A stretch of DNA of 64,000 bases from Gottfriedia solisilvae (GCF_002128405.1 NZ_NETJ01000005.1:124001-188000), one strand, 5' to 3'. Shown: positions 54,925-64,000, counted from the stretch's first letter. A program made the numbers and translations. Notes: generated from the sequence alone by a model not told the origin.

Positions 54925-54997
54925 TTTGTTTACTCATAGTAAAGAGGTTTGTTGATTTACGATACAGGAGCTACAAAATTGCTTGAGTGGGTTTGGC

Positions 54998-55495
54998 TTA
55001 AGATTCTAAATTTGGGTAAGAAATTTTATATTTCTTGGATACTTCAATTAGTTTTTTTATTGTTTCAGGTGAGGGTGGACCATCTGGTTTCACAAAATCT
55101 TTTGTATAAGGTATACCTAATTCTTTAACAAAACGATCGAAACCTGCTGGATAAGATGTTACAAGTGTTTTTGAAGTTTCGGAAATTGTTTTAATGGTGT
55201 GGGGAATTCCACGTGGAGCAAACACATAGTCTCCTTGTTTAGCGTGAATCGTTTCATCACCAACTCTAAAAGTTAATTCACCTTCTAAAATATAAAACGA
55301 CTCATCTTCTAATTCATGGATGTGTAGTGGTGGTCCACCGCCTTGTATTCCGTGACAAAGAACAATTCCAAATGCCCCATCTGTCTCTTCTCCACTAACT
55401 ATAATAGAAGCGAAATTATTCAAGAAGTAATAGGTATTATCTTCTGAAATCGTACGGTGCATAATATTTGCTAGGCTATTGTTTTTGAAAGCCAT
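54998..55495 (-). CDS. Cupin-domain protein
   Basis: 165 residues from the ATG at 55495 (AAAGGA about 10 bases upstream). Cupin motif 1 GGPPLHIHELEDESFYILEGELTF (His, His, Glu metal ligands) and motif 2 GDYVFAPRGIPHTIK (His). Quercetinase-like monodomain cupin; metal and substrate unknown. The C-terminal half (FDRFVKELG..., PDGPPSPETIKKLIEVSKKY) is typical of this subgroup. Confidence 0.82.
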   Translation of the reverse strand: MAFKNNSLANIMHRTISEDNTYYFLNNFASIIVSGEETDGAFGIVLCHGIQGGGPPLHIHELEDESFYILEGELTFRVGDETIHAKQGDYVFAPRGIPHTIKTISETSKTLVTSYPAGFDRFVKELGIPYTKDFVKPDGPPSPETIKKLIEVSKKYKISYPNLES

Positions 55496-55554
55496 ACTGA
55501 TAAGTCCTTTCAAATAGTTTTATATAATACATACTTAAGCTTAGTTCTACATTA

Positions 55555-55878
55555 TTAACTTTTTTGTAAATATACCCACTTGTTTTTTGAGAATAAATAG
55601 AAACATGTGAATAAGATTTTACTCCCTTTTATATTACTTCCACAGTTAAACTGTGTAATTTCATTTTGCATACTATCGAACTTTATATTATTACTTTTAC
55701 ACCAATCAATTTCTAGATAGATAGAGTGTTTTCCAGGTGCTACTTCTAAGGTTAATTCTTCACCGTCTTTTATTTTACCTACCACTTTATTATCAACATA
55801 AACTTTGTAACTTCTTAATTTATTAACATATTGAGAAGTTCGTGAAATGATTATTTTTGGATTCGAATTTATATTCAT
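55555..55878 (-). CDS. Uncharacterised beta-rich small protein with C-terminal hydrophobic segment
   Basis: 107 residues from the ATG at 55878 (AAGGAG 8 bases upstream; the longer frame to 55929 lacks a ribosome site). PKIIISRTSQYVNKLRSYKVYVDNKVVGKIKDGEELTLEVAPGKHSIYLEIDWCKSNNIKF looks like a PEGA-type surface domain; similar proteins are common in Bacilli and unnamed. A conserved DWC motif and a possible membrane stretch (ILFTCFYLF) follow. Confidence 0.6.
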   Translation of the reverse strand: MNINSNPKIIISRTSQYVNKLRSYKVYVDNKVVGKIKDGEELTLEVAPGKHSIYLEIDWCKSNNIKFDSMQNEITQFNCGSNIKGSKILFTCFYLFSKNKWVYLQKS

Positions 55879-55982
55879 ATATTTCTCCTTCATTGAAAAT
55901 AATGCGATTACGATAATATATCTATTCAATAGGAAAACAAAAATATCCTTTCTTTATATTACTATGCTGTTATAACGTGAAA

Positions 55983-56018
55983 AAAGGATGATCTATTAAG
56001 AATCATCCTCTTTTTTTG
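55983..56018. terminator. Intrinsic terminator without adjacent gene end
   Basis: AAAAAGGATGAT / ATCATCCTCTTTT with T7 on the + strand. It is placed upstream of the minus-strand gene at 55878, and no plus-strand gene ends here, so a gene may have been lost. Confidence 0.6.
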
Positions 56019-56241
56019 TTCAACTAAAGCATGCGTTAGCCATCCATGAGTCTTCAGATTCATCACAGTGATTCTGGTTCGATTTCCGTGTGGGTGAGGG
56101 AGAGTCAAAAGATTTGTTAATCAATCTGTTTTGTAGATTCATAGAAAAATAAATATTAGTCAATATATTCCACCCTATTGTTCAAACCATTCTGTTTTCA
56201 CTATTTCGTTGGTAAATTAAGATGAAGTTGGAGGTGGTTAT

Positions 56242-57186
56242 ATGTTGGAAACAAACAAGGTTTCAAATGAATCCGTTATTGAGGGAAATAAAAGGGTGAA
56301 AAGAGCGGGTGGAAAAAAATTAAAAAAGGCGTTAAATTTTTTTAGTTTTGTTGGACCTGTTTATCTAGTATTTATAGCAATTGTATTGGTTCCTTTTATA
56401 ATGGGCATTTATTATTCATTTACTGATTGGAATGGAATTACTGGACATATAAAAATGGTAGGTTTAGACAACTATAAGTATATTTTTAAGGATGATTTAG
56501 CTTTTATTGCTTCCTTTAAATTGACAGCAAAATATACTGTAATTGCCGTCATTTTAACGAATATAGTGGGGTTTGGATTGGCTTTATTAGTTACGCAGGC
56601 ATTAAAGTCACGGAATATTTTGCGAACAATCTTTTTTATGCCAAATCTCATTGGTGGTTTATTACTAGGCTTTATTTGGCAATTCATATTTAATCAGGGA
56701 TTAATCTCGCTTGGAAGTATATTAAAGTTAAAATTTTTAGAGACTGCGATGCTTGGGACAGCTAATGGAGCATTTTGGGCAATCGTCATAGTCGCTGTGT
56801 GGCAAGGTGCAGGCTATATTATGGTTATTTACGTAGCGGCATTGCAAGGTGTGCCAAATGATTTAATTGAGGCAGCTAAAATTGATGGAGCGAATAGATT
56901 TCAAGTTTTAAAGAAAATTACGATTCCGATGGTTGCTCCAGCGGTTACTGTTTGCTTATTTTTAACAATCTCTTGGTCTTTTAAAATTTTTGATACGAAT
57001 TTATCATTGACGGGTGGTGGCCCGTTCGGATCGACAGAAATGCTAGCTTATAATATTTACAAAGAAGCATTTACGAATAATAATTTCGGAATTGGAGAAG
57101 CAAAAGCAATTGTGTTTTTCGTAGTTGTATCTGTTATTACGATTGTTCAAGTGTATTTATCTAAGAAAAGGGAGGTAGAGATGTGA
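56242..57186 (+). CDS. Sugar ABC transporter permease (MalF/MsmF-like)
   Basis: 314 residues; TTGGAGGTGG precedes the ATG. Six membrane segments, FIMGIYYSFTDWNG near the start, and the EAA loop EAAKIDGANRFQVLKKITIPM that contacts the shared ATPase. First gene of a sugar importer operon; stop overlaps the next gene's start. Confidence 0.9.
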   Translation: MLETNKVSNESVIEGNKRVKRAGGKKLKKALNFFSFVGPVYLVFIAIVLVPFIMGIYYSFTDWNGITGHIKMVGLDNYKYIFKDDLAFIASFKLTAKYTVIAVILTNIVGFGLALLVTQALKSRNILRTIFFMPNLIGGLLLGFIWQFIFNQGLISLGSILKLKFLETAMLGTANGAFWAIVIVAVWQGAGYIMVIYVAALQGVPNDLIEAAKIDGANRFQVLKKITIPMVAPAVTVCLFLTISWSFKIFDTNLSLTGGGPFGSTEMLAYNIYKEAFTNNNFGIGEAKAIVFFVVVSVITIVQVYLSKKREVEM

Positions 57187-58013
57187 TGAAAAAGGAAAAG
57201 TACACATTTAATCTATTTTCGTTAGAAATTCTGGCTATCTTAATCGCATTGTTATTCTTAGTCCCTTTTTATTATGTAATTGTTAATTCATTCAAATCGT
57301 TTGCGGACATTCTTTCAAATACATCTGCTTTACCTAAGTCCTTGGATATTTCGAATTACAAAGAAGCATGGAAAATTATGCATTTTGGAAAAGCTCTTCT
57401 CAATTCGCTGATTATTACAATTGCTAGTAACTTGGTGATTGTTGTGTTTTGTTCAATGGCGGCATACAAACTGGTTAGAACAAAGAATAAAATATCAGCA
57501 GTATTGTTTTTTATATTAGTATCAGCAATGGTCATTCCTTTCCAATCGATCATGATTCCATTGATGAAAGTGGGAGATAAATTACATTTAATAGAAAGTC
57601 ATTGGGGATTGGTTGTGATGTATTTGGGATTTGGCTCTGCTTTATCTATCTTTTTATATCACGGTTTTATTAAAACAATTCCAATTGAATTAGAAGAAGC
57701 TGCAATTATTGATGGATGCTCGCCCTTTATGGTTTTCTGGAAGGTAGTTTTTCCATTATTAAAACCGATTACAGTCACAATTGTAATATTAAATACACTA
57801 TGGATCTGGAATGACTTTTTATTGCCGTCCCTAGTTTTAGGTGAGGAACAAAGAACTATTCCATTATCTACTTTCTATTTCTTCAGTGCCTATATGAAGC
57901 AATGGCATTTAGCATTAGCTGGCTTAATTTTAGGGGTTACTCCTCTACTAATCTTTTTCTTTGCTGCACAGAAACATATTATTAAAGGAATTACGAGTGG
58001 TTCAATTAAGTGA
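57183..58013 (+). CDS. Sugar ABC transporter permease (MalG/MsmG-like)
   Basis: 276 residues; GTG at 57183 or ATG at 57186 overlapping the stop of the partner permease. Six membrane segments, FYYVIVNSFKSFADI and EAA loop EEAAIIDGCSPFMVFWKVVFPLLKP. No ATPase gene is present in the operon, as usual for systems served by the shared MsmX-type ATPase. Confidence 0.9.
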   Translation: MMKKEKYTFNLFSLEILAILIALLFLVPFYYVIVNSFKSFADILSNTSALPKSLDISNYKEAWKIMHFGKALLNSLIITIASNLVIVVFCSMAAYKLVRTKNKISAVLFFILVSAMVIPFQSIMIPLMKVGDKLHLIESHWGLVVMYLGFGSALSIFLYHGFIKTIPIELEEAAIIDGCSPFMVFWKVVFPLLKPITVTIVILNTLWIWNDFLLPSLVLGEEQRTIPLSTFYFFSAYMKQWHLALAGLILGVTPLLIFFFAAQKHIIKGITSGSIK

Positions 58014-58093
58014 TATTGGACTTAGAAAATATCATCAATTTTTTCCACCCAATAGGTCAATTTTAACTATCTATGTAGGAAAACTTTTACAAG

Positions 58094-58112
58094 TATAATG
58101 TAAACGTATTCA
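58094..58112 (+). promoter_or_regulatory. -10 box with overlapping cre site before the sugar-binding protein gene
   Basis: TATAAT at 58094-58099 is directly followed by TGTAAACGTATTCA (58099-58112), which agrees with the relaxed cre consensus WTGNAANCGNWNNCW. CcpA binding here would block transcription of the binding-protein gene. No convincing -35 box. Confidence 0.55.
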
Positions 58113-58143
58113 TAATATTTTTTAAAAAAATGGGGGTTTTAAA

Positions 58144-59427
58144 GTGAAGATTAAAGCAATTAAAGCTGTAGCTGCACTATCAGCATCATTTGTACTATTA
58201 ACTTCAGTCGGTGCAAATGGCGCATTTGCAAAAAGTACAACACAAGCAACAAGTAGTAAAAAAGTTACATTAAATGTTTTCCAATTTAAAGCTGAAATTG
58301 CAAAAGATTTTGAAGCGATGGCAAAGGATTACCATAAGGCTTATCCAAACGTAACAGTAAAAGTAACGACTGTTGGTGGAGGAGCGGATTATGGAGCAGC
58401 TCTTAAAGCGGAATTTGCAAAAGGAAAAGGGCCAGATATTTTTAACAATGGTGGATTCCAAGAAGCAGTTACATGGAAAGATAAATTAGAAGATTTATCA
58501 AAAGAACCATGGGTAAAAAACCTTTACAAAGGTACTGAAAAACCTATGACGATGAATGGTAAACTTTATGGTATGCCAATGAATACTGAAGGTTATGGTT
58601 TTATCTATAATAAAGATTTATTCAAAAAAGCTGGCATTACAACTTTGCCAAAATCAATTTCTGAATTAGAAGCAGCTAGTAAAAAGCTTAAAGCAAAAGG
58701 GATTACAGCGTTTTCTGTAGGGTATGCAGAGTGGTGGATCCTAGGTATTCATTTACTTAATATTCCGTTTGCACAACAATCAAATCCTGATCAATTCATT
58801 AAAGATGTAAATTCAGGTAAAGTAAAAATTTCAGATAATAAGAAGTTTAAAGAGTGGGTTAAATTACTAGATTTAACTGTTAAATATGGTAATAAAAATC
58901 CATTAACTACAGACTACAATAAACAAGTTACTCAGTTTGCAAAAGGTGAAGCAGCTATGATGCAACAAGGTAACTGGACTCAAACTACTATTGATGGAAT
59001 TAAGAAAAACATGAAGATTGGTGTTTTACCAATGCCAATTAACAACGATAAAGCAGCGATGGATAAATTACCTGTAGGTGTTCCAAATAACTGGGTTGTA
59101 AATAAAAATTCTGCTAATAAAGCTGAAGCGAAAAAGTTCTTAAACTGGATGGTAACTTCAAAAACAGGACAAAAGTACATCGTTGAAAAATTCAAATTTA
59201 TCCCTGCATTAAAAACAATTAAAGGTACAAACTTAGGACCTATTGCAGATGATATCCAAAAGTACTCTGCAGCTGGTAAAACATTAACTTGGAACTGGTT
59301 CAAGTTCCCAGATGGTGCAACGAATGATTTTGGAGCTTCAATTCAAAAGTATATTGCAAAACAATCTAGTTCGACGCAAATGCTAAAAGAATTTGATGCT
59401 ACATGGAAAAGTAAATATAAGAAGTAA
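58144..59427 (+). CDS. Sugar ABC transporter substrate-binding protein without lipobox
   Basis: 427 residues from GTG at 58144 (TGGGGG upstream). Signal peptide with cleavage expected after AFA (about residue 28); no cysteine near it, so no lipid anchor is predicted, although Gram-positive sugar-binding proteins are usually lipoproteins. SBP_bac_1 features: NVFQFKAEIAKDFEAMAKDYHKAYPNVTVKV, GPDIFNNGGF, LYGMPMNTEGYGFIYNKDLFKKAG. Works with the permeases just upstream. Substrate is probably an oligosaccharide, not determinable. Confidence 0.88.
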   Translation: MKIKAIKAVAALSASFVLLTSVGANGAFAKSTTQATSSKKVTLNVFQFKAEIAKDFEAMAKDYHKAYPNVTVKVTTVGGGADYGAALKAEFAKGKGPDIFNNGGFQEAVTWKDKLEDLSKEPWVKNLYKGTEKPMTMNGKLYGMPMNTEGYGFIYNKDLFKKAGITTLPKSISELEAASKKLKAKGITAFSVGYAEWWILGIHLLNIPFAQQSNPDQFIKDVNSGKVKISDNKKFKEWVKLLDLTVKYGNKNPLTTDYNKQVTQFAKGEAAMMQQGNWTQTTIDGIKKNMKIGVLPMPINNDKAAMDKLPVGVPNNWVVNKNSANKAEAKKFLNWMVTSKTGQKYIVEKFKFIPALKTIKGTNLGPIADDIQKYSAAGKTLTWNWFKFPDGATNDFGASIQKYIAKQSSSTQMLKEFDATWKSKYKK

Positions 59428-59433
59428 TATAAA

Positions 59434-59474
59434 AAAGAAAGCTGATGAGTAGGATCATTAGCTTTCTTTTTTTC
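59434..59474 (+). terminator. Intrinsic terminator
   Basis: AAAGAAAGCT-ATGA / TCAT-AGCTTTCTTT stem with a 6-base loop and T run. It separates the importer genes from the sensor-regulator genes. Confidence 0.85.
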
Positions 59475-59530
59475 TAATTATTTAAAATTTTTAGTTTTTA
59501 ATTTAATATAGAAGATAAGGTGGTGAAATA

Positions 59531-61363
59531 TTGAAACGCGGAATACGTTTTAAATTAATTATTTTTCTTTTAGCAGCTACGATCATTCCATTTGGAATTT
59601 CAATCATATCTATTTACATTTATACAAAAAATTCAGTTGTTAATCGTTTTGTAAAAAATAATCATGTTTTAATCAACAAAAGTGGAAGTGATTTAAAAAA
59701 CTACTTTGAGGAAATTAATAATATTCCTTTATCAATTTACACGAACCGTCCTTATCTAGAAGTATTAGAAAATGGTGCTACAGAGTTTATAGACAAAAAT
59801 CAATTTGAAATCAATCGTAATCTACTAAACTTGTATTTTAACCGAAGAGAAATCGAACAAATGCATCTTTATATCGAACGGGGGAAAGATGATTTTTCTG
59901 TCTACAATGCAAAAGTGAGCGGAAGAGGTAAGCTCTTGAACTTTAAGGATTTCCCGATTTATAAGACATTAATGAAAGATGAGCAGTTTGTTGAAATTGA
60001 ATCAACACATGACATTAAAAGCTATAATGATCTTTCTGATTTTCGAGTTAAACCTGCTAAACAAGTCATTTCATTTCATTATCGTTTAATGAATGTTACG
60101 ACAGATCAGTTATTAGGTTTTCTCTCAATTGATGTTAGGTTAGATCGTATTAAAGAAATCTTTGATCGTATATATGATAAAAATCGAGAGCATTTGTATG
60201 TACTAGACGAGGATGGAAATGTATTTTACTCCTCAAACGGAAATCGTATTGGAGAAAAGTTAACCAATTCTTGGTATAAGGAAATAAATAATACGAAGGT
60301 TGAGAAAGGCCAATATGATTTTGAAGGCAAGAACAAACATTTCAAAGGTGTTTACGTTTCAGATCAAGTTAAGGCCAGCGGGAAAACATGGACAATCATA
60401 AAGAGTATTCCTTATACAAATCTTTACCAAGATGCCAATAAAATTTTAATCATTAATATAACAATTGGTGCGATTTCTGTACTTTTTGTAACGGTACTTA
60501 CGATTCTCGTTTCAGTAAAATTTACGAACCCAATACATACACTCATTCGGAACATAAAACGTATTGAAGAAGGAGAGTTAGCTGTTTCTTTTGATTCACT
60601 TGGTGATGATGAATTTGGACAACTGGGTCAACACTTTACTTCAATGATTGAGAAGATAAATGATTTATACATAAAGGAGTATAAACTACAAATAGAAAAT
60701 AAAACGAATCAGCTTAAAGTACTACAGTCACAAATAAATCCACACTTTTTATACAACTCATTGCAGTCAATTGGTACTTTATCTTTGAAAAATGATGGAA
60801 AAAAAGTATATAAGCTATTAACATCACTTTCAAAAATCATGAGATATAGTATGAGAAATAATGAGGATTTCGTCAGAGTAGTAGATGAAATTAATCATAT
60901 TAAAGATTATCTAGCCCTACAAAATGAAAGGTATGACGGGAAGTTTGAATATAAATTGAATGTTGATGAACATTTATATTTTACGAGCATGCCGAAAATG
61001 ACGTTACAACCACTAGTAGAAAATTATTTTAAGCACGGTTTTGAACGGAAACAAAACTTAGGGAAGCTAGAAATTTCGATTAGTCAATTTGATTTTGACA
61101 CGATGTGTATAAAGTTAATCGATAACGGTGTTGGAGTGGATCAAAAAAAATTAGAGAAGATTCAATTTTCGCTAATGAATCAGGCGAAAAATCAAAAGGA
61201 AAGTATCGGATTAAAGAATATTAATGACCGTATCCAATTATATTACGGTGAAAAAGGTAAGTTTTTTATAGAGAGTAAACAGCATGAGCATTTCATTGTC
61301 ACAATATATTTGCCACTACATGTAGATAGAGGAGCAATAGAAAATGAAAGTGTTAATTATTGA
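59531..61363 (+). CDS. YesM-family sensor histidine kinase
   Basis: 610 residues from TTG at 59531 (AAGGTGG 7 bases upstream). Signal-anchor helix (10-30), extracytoplasmic Cache-like domain (about 35-295), second helix (305-328), HAMP linker, the His_kinase domain with QSQINPHFLYNSLQSIG and HATPase_c with DNGVGV and GLKNINDR. These sensors monitor carbohydrates outside the cell. Its stop overlaps the regulator gene by 20 bases. Confidence 0.9.
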   Translation: MKRGIRFKLIIFLLAATIIPFGISIISIYIYTKNSVVNRFVKNNHVLINKSGSDLKNYFEEINNIPLSIYTNRPYLEVLENGATEFIDKNQFEINRNLLNLYFNRREIEQMHLYIERGKDDFSVYNAKVSGRGKLLNFKDFPIYKTLMKDEQFVEIESTHDIKSYNDLSDFRVKPAKQVISFHYRLMNVTTDQLLGFLSIDVRLDRIKEIFDRIYDKNREHLYVLDEDGNVFYSSNGNRIGEKLTNSWYKEINNTKVEKGQYDFEGKNKHFKGVYVSDQVKASGKTWTIIKSIPYTNLYQDANKILIINITIGAISVLFVTVLTILVSVKFTNPIHTLIRNIKRIEEGELAVSFDSLGDDEFGQLGQHFTSMIEKINDLYIKEYKLQIENKTNQLKVLQSQINPHFLYNSLQSIGTLSLKNDGKKVYKLLTSLSKIMRYSMRNNEDFVRVVDEINHIKDYLALQNERYDGKFEYKLNVDEHLYFTSMPKMTLQPLVENYFKHGFERKQNLGKLEISISQFDFDTMCIKLIDNGVGVDQKKLEKIQFSLMNQAKNQKESIGLKNINDRIQLYYGEKGKFFIESKQHEHFIVTIYLPLHVDRGAIENESVNY

Positions 61364-62918
61364 TGATGAAACCCATGTAAGAGAAGGGATCAAATTATTA
61401 GCGAATTGGGATGAAATAAATACAACGGAAATATTTGAAGCTGAAAATGGAAGAATTGCTAAGGACATTATCATAAGTGAGCGTCCACAAATCATCTTTA
61501 CAGATATGATGATGCCCGAATTAGATGGAAGAGAATTATTAAAGTGGATTAAGTCAGAAAAATTAACGAGTAAAATCATTGTAGTAACTGGATATGAAGA
61601 CTATCAGTTTATGAGAGAAGCAATTCAAAATGGAGCTTCAGATTATTTATTAAAGCCAATCGATCCTGACACATTAAATGAAACGATTAGTAAAGTCGTT
61701 GAAGAATGGAACAAAGAAGACCAAGAGCGAAGAGAATCAATCAAACATACAAGGAAATTGGATGAAATATTACCTTTTTATCGAGATCAACATTTAAGTA
61801 ATGCCATTATCGGGAACGAATACGATGGAAATCTTCTAACAGGTGTAGAGAAAACATCTATTACATCCGTTCATGTGTCCGTCATTAAATTAAGAAATTT
61901 AAAAGCGTTTATCGGTATATGGTCTGAAGAATTGTGTTATTTTGCTATTTTAAATGTTGTAAATGAAATTCTTCAAAACAAGAATGTGGGTATCGCATTT
62001 AGAAATATTCATGCAAAACAAGAGGTCTGTATGATCTATTGGGGGGAACATGTTGAAAATTTCAATAAACAGCTATCAGAAATATTAATGACAGTTGTTC
62101 CTTTTCCATTTCATATTTCCAGTAGCGGACAGTATGAAGTAGAAACATTGCAGGATGCTTACATAGAAGCAAAGCAGATTATACATGAATTCAATTTGCT
62201 TGAAATGATCGAATGTCCCGTCTATTTAAAAGCAAACATACAGGAGCAAAAAGGATTAAATGCTATCGAATTATTAAAATTACTAGATAAAATGATGGAG
62301 AAAAACGATATTTCATTTTTTGATGAAATCATAAATCGGATTGTAAATCATTTGAAAGAATTCAATTATTTCTCATACGCTCAATTAGAAAATTGGCATC
62401 AGGAATTCGAGTTATTTTTAAATAGATGGATCACGAAGAATTCAATACAAACTTTACATAAAATTAGTATCGATGCTTATTGGAATATTCGAGGACATTT
62501 CGAACTAAAAGATTTCCTACTAGCTCAAAGAGAAAGAGTTAGTTCACTTTTACATCAAATAGGACGACCAGCCAAAGAACTCAATACGATCGAAGAAATT
62601 GCTTACTATATACAAAATCATTATTCAGAAGAAATCTCTCTACAAGAGTTTTCTGAGAAATTTTATTTAAGTAGAGAATATATTTCGCGTAAGTTTAAAC
62701 AAATTTACGGTGAAAATTTATCAGATTATATCGTACGAATTAGAATGAATAAAGCAAAAGAATTACTTAAATTTCCACGCTTAAAAATATATGAAATAGC
62801 AGGAGAAATTGGATACCAGGACGATAAATACTTTCGGAAAATATTCAAAAAAATGGTAGGCATGACTCCTAATGAATATCGAAAAGAATTTGAAGTAAAA
62901 GAAAGAGAGATATTTTAA
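61344..62918 (+). CDS. YesN-family AraC-type response regulator
   Basis: 524 residues. Receiver domain with D7-D8 and phospho-acceptor D54 (IIFTDMMMPELDG), a middle region of about 280 residues, and a C-terminal AraC double HTH (FSEKFYLSREYISRKFKQIYGENLSDYIV...EIAGEIGYQDDKYFRKIFKKMVGMTPNEYRKEF). AGAGGAG precedes the ATG. Likely activates the importer genes upstream in response to the YesM-type sensor. Confidence 0.9.
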   Translation: MKVLIIDDETHVREGIKLLANWDEINTTEIFEAENGRIAKDIIISERPQIIFTDMMMPELDGRELLKWIKSEKLTSKIIVVTGYEDYQFMREAIQNGASDYLLKPIDPDTLNETISKVVEEWNKEDQERRESIKHTRKLDEILPFYRDQHLSNAIIGNEYDGNLLTGVEKTSITSVHVSVIKLRNLKAFIGIWSEELCYFAILNVVNEILQNKNVGIAFRNIHAKQEVCMIYWGEHVENFNKQLSEILMTVVPFPFHISSSGQYEVETLQDAYIEAKQIIHEFNLLEMIECPVYLKANIQEQKGLNAIELLKLLDKMMEKNDISFFDEIINRIVNHLKEFNYFSYAQLENWHQEFELFLNRWITKNSIQTLHKISIDAYWNIRGHFELKDFLLAQRERVSSLLHQIGRPAKELNTIEEIAYYIQNHYSEEISLQEFSEKFYLSREYISRKFKQIYGENLSDYIVRIRMNKAKELLKFPRLKIYEIAGEIGYQDDKYFRKIFKKMVGMTPNEYRKEFEVKEREIF

Positions 62919-62964
62919 AGAAGCAAAAAAGTCTCGCCACTTAAAGTCTACTAAAAAAAAGAAT

Positions 62965-63086
62965 GTTGATTTACGTTCCAGGATGCTCGCTTTCCGTGGG
63001 GCGTGCGATGAGCCTCCTCGGCACGCCTCCGGGGTCTCCTCTGTCCCACTACTCCCACAGGAGTCGAGCACTCTGCTCCAATCAAC
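62965..63086. repeat. GC-rich interspersed repeat, copy 2
   Basis: 122 bases bounded by GTTGAT and ATCAAC, with CAGGATGCTCGCTTTCCGTG, GAGCCTCCTCGGCACGCC and CTCCCACAGGAGTCGAGCA. It shares these blocks in the same order with the element at 46832-46970 and is better preserved. Follows the YesN-type gene by 46 bases; no T run. Confidence 0.82.
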
Positions 63087-63199
63087 TTCTCTTATTAATT
63101 ACTTTCTGATAAATAAAGAGAAAAAATGAAGGGATATAGCCTAATTATTTAGAACTAATTAAAGTAGTCATAAAGTAGGTTTTTTTGGAGGATTAAACA

Positions 63200-64000
63200 A
63201 TGGAACATACTGTAGAAAGAGTTTTTACGAAAGAAATATTGCATAATGCTGCATCAGGGTTCGGAATCGAGGTAGATGAGAAGCCGGTAGGTGATTTTGA
63301 AAACTATATTTTTAAAGGTCATACAAAAGATGGAATAGCTAGGGTATTGCGACTAACTCACTCCTCGCATCGTCAAAAAAATGAAATTGAAGCCGAACTT
63401 ACCTTTTTAAAATATGTAAGAGAAAATGGTGCAAATGCAGCGGGTTCTTTATTATCTCTAAATGGGAATTTGGTAGAAGAACATATTGCTAGTGATGGAA
63501 CTAGCTTTTTTGCAGCAATGTTTGAATGGGCTGATGGTAAATTAGTTGATCGAACAAACCCTAACGTTTGGAATGACGATTTAATGTTTAAATTAGGGAA
63601 AACGCTGGGAAAATTACATGCTTTAACTGTTAATTATCCGGTTACAAGCGCAAGAGAATCTTGGGATGAAGAAGCATATCTTCAAGTGATGTTAAATCAT
63701 GAAGAATTAGGTCCACATACAAAAGTGCTATTAGAAGAAATGAGTCATTATCCAAGACAAACAAATTCGTATGGATTAATCCATAGTGATTTACACTTTC
63801 ATAATTTTTTTGTGAATGATGAAGGGGAAATCACTGCCTTCGATTTTGACGATTTACAATATAATTATTTTATTTCGGATATCGCGATTGTACTTTACTA
63901 TACTGCTTGGGGAAGCAAAAAGTCTTATGAAGAGAATTCTGCATACGCTAAAAAACAATTAGCTATCCTTAGAAAGGGATATGAAACTGAGTTTGTTTTA
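63200..64000 (+). CDS. APH-family phosphotransferase (partial, cut by window end)
   Basis: 267 codons without stop; TTGGAGGAT precedes the ATG at 63200. Brenner motif HSDLHFHN (H195, D197, N202) and metal-binding FDFDD (D215) identify an aminoglycoside phosphotransferase/choline kinase-like fold. The family also includes homoserine kinase-like and fructosamine kinase-like enzymes, so resistance should not be assumed. The C-terminus is outside the window. Confidence 0.85.
   Translation, partial: MEHTVERVFTKEILHNAASGFGIEVDEKPVGDFENYIFKGHTKDGIARVLRLTHSSHRQKNEIEAELTFLKYVRENGANAAGSLLSLNGNLVEEHIASDGTSFFAAMFEWADGKLVDRTNPNVWNDDLMFKLGKTLGKLHALTVNYPVTSARESWDEEAYLQVMLNHEELGPHTKVLLEEMSHYPRQTNSYGLIHSDLHFHNFFVNDEGEITAFDFDDLQYNYFISDIAIVLYYTAWGSKKSYEENSAYAKKQLAILRKGYETEFVL

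Noticed and set aside
56020..56110. Third copy of the GC-rich repeat, because of TTTCCGTGTGGGTGAG
   Set aside because: Only one short block resembles the two clear copies, and the GTTGAT/ATCAAC ends are missing.
62781..63071. 96-residue minus-strand frame over the end of the YesN-type gene and repeat copy 2
   Set aside because: It overlaps the well-supported AraC-type C-terminus and the repeat, with no ribosome site.

Overview
This 64 kb window is chromosomal DNA from a low-GC, endospore-forming member of the Bacillaceae (Bacillus or Gottfriedia-like; genus is inference). The grounds are strong AGGAGG-type ribosome sites, TTG and GTG starts, T-rich intrinsic terminators, perfect CcpA-type cre sequences, a RocR/sigma-54 arginine-catabolic locus, KinB/KinD-like kinases and a yfkJ-yfkI-yfkH-like gene trio. 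I saw no rRNA, tRNA, CRISPR array, transposase or phage gene. Several reading frames were shortened to starts that have a properly spaced ribosome site.

Layout. 0-4 kb: tandem secreted PPC-domain proteins (the first is cut by the window edge), an unknown membrane-anchored protein and an orphan peptide-binding protein without a lipobox. 4-13 kb: radical SAM/SPASM protein, SatP-type acetate transporter, azoreductase, two membrane histidine kinases without response regulators, a metallophosphoesterase, HIT protein, methyltransferase, TfoX-like protein and a stand-alone ATP-synthase-c-like protein. 13-19 kb: a PP-loop ligase, a phospho-beta-glucosidase/ROK kinase/GntR operon, and a PatB/MalY C-S lyase overlapping a YheO-type regulator. 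19-22 kb: a VanR-VanS-VanY-like set. 22-31 kb: small accessory genes (MFS, DUF4180, RibD-like, DUF6440, zinc ribbon, SRPBCC/ArsR, RDD, OYE-like, epimerase, DUF2500).

31-34 kb: a truncated galactokinase relic, a long nested inverted repeat, a LacI-type regulator, prephenate dehydratase and a Gly/Tyr-rich small protein. 34-41 kb: a RocR-like sigma-54 activator divergent from rocD-rocG and a RocE-like permease; the divergent region holds a canonical -24/-12 promoter, repeated TTTGCRC motifs and a perfect cre. 41-46 kb: a complete oligopeptide ABC operon in the order D-F-B-C-A. 46-49 kb: palindromic repeats, Dps, an unannotated 52-residue membrane protein and ThiT under a TPP riboswitch.

49-56 kb: LMW phosphatase, YtxH-like and YihY proteins, a P1B-4 metal ATPase with a large palindrome in its leader, an EamA transporter and a cupin. 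56-63 kb: a sugar ABC importer (two permeases and a binding protein) followed by a YesM/YesN-type sensor-regulator pair. The window ends in an APH-family kinase gene cut by the right edge.

How the genes work together: most loci concern uptake and catabolism of peptides, arginine/ornithine, beta-glucosides and other sugars, with CcpA (cre sites), sigma-54/RocR and two-component control visible in the DNA. No single locus is clearly a new system. The most unusual items are the c-subunit-like protein, the VanRSY set, the direct-repeat promoter of the SRPBCC/ArsR operon, the nested inverted repeat near 31.9 kb, the leader palindrome of the metal ATPase and the GC-rich repeats.
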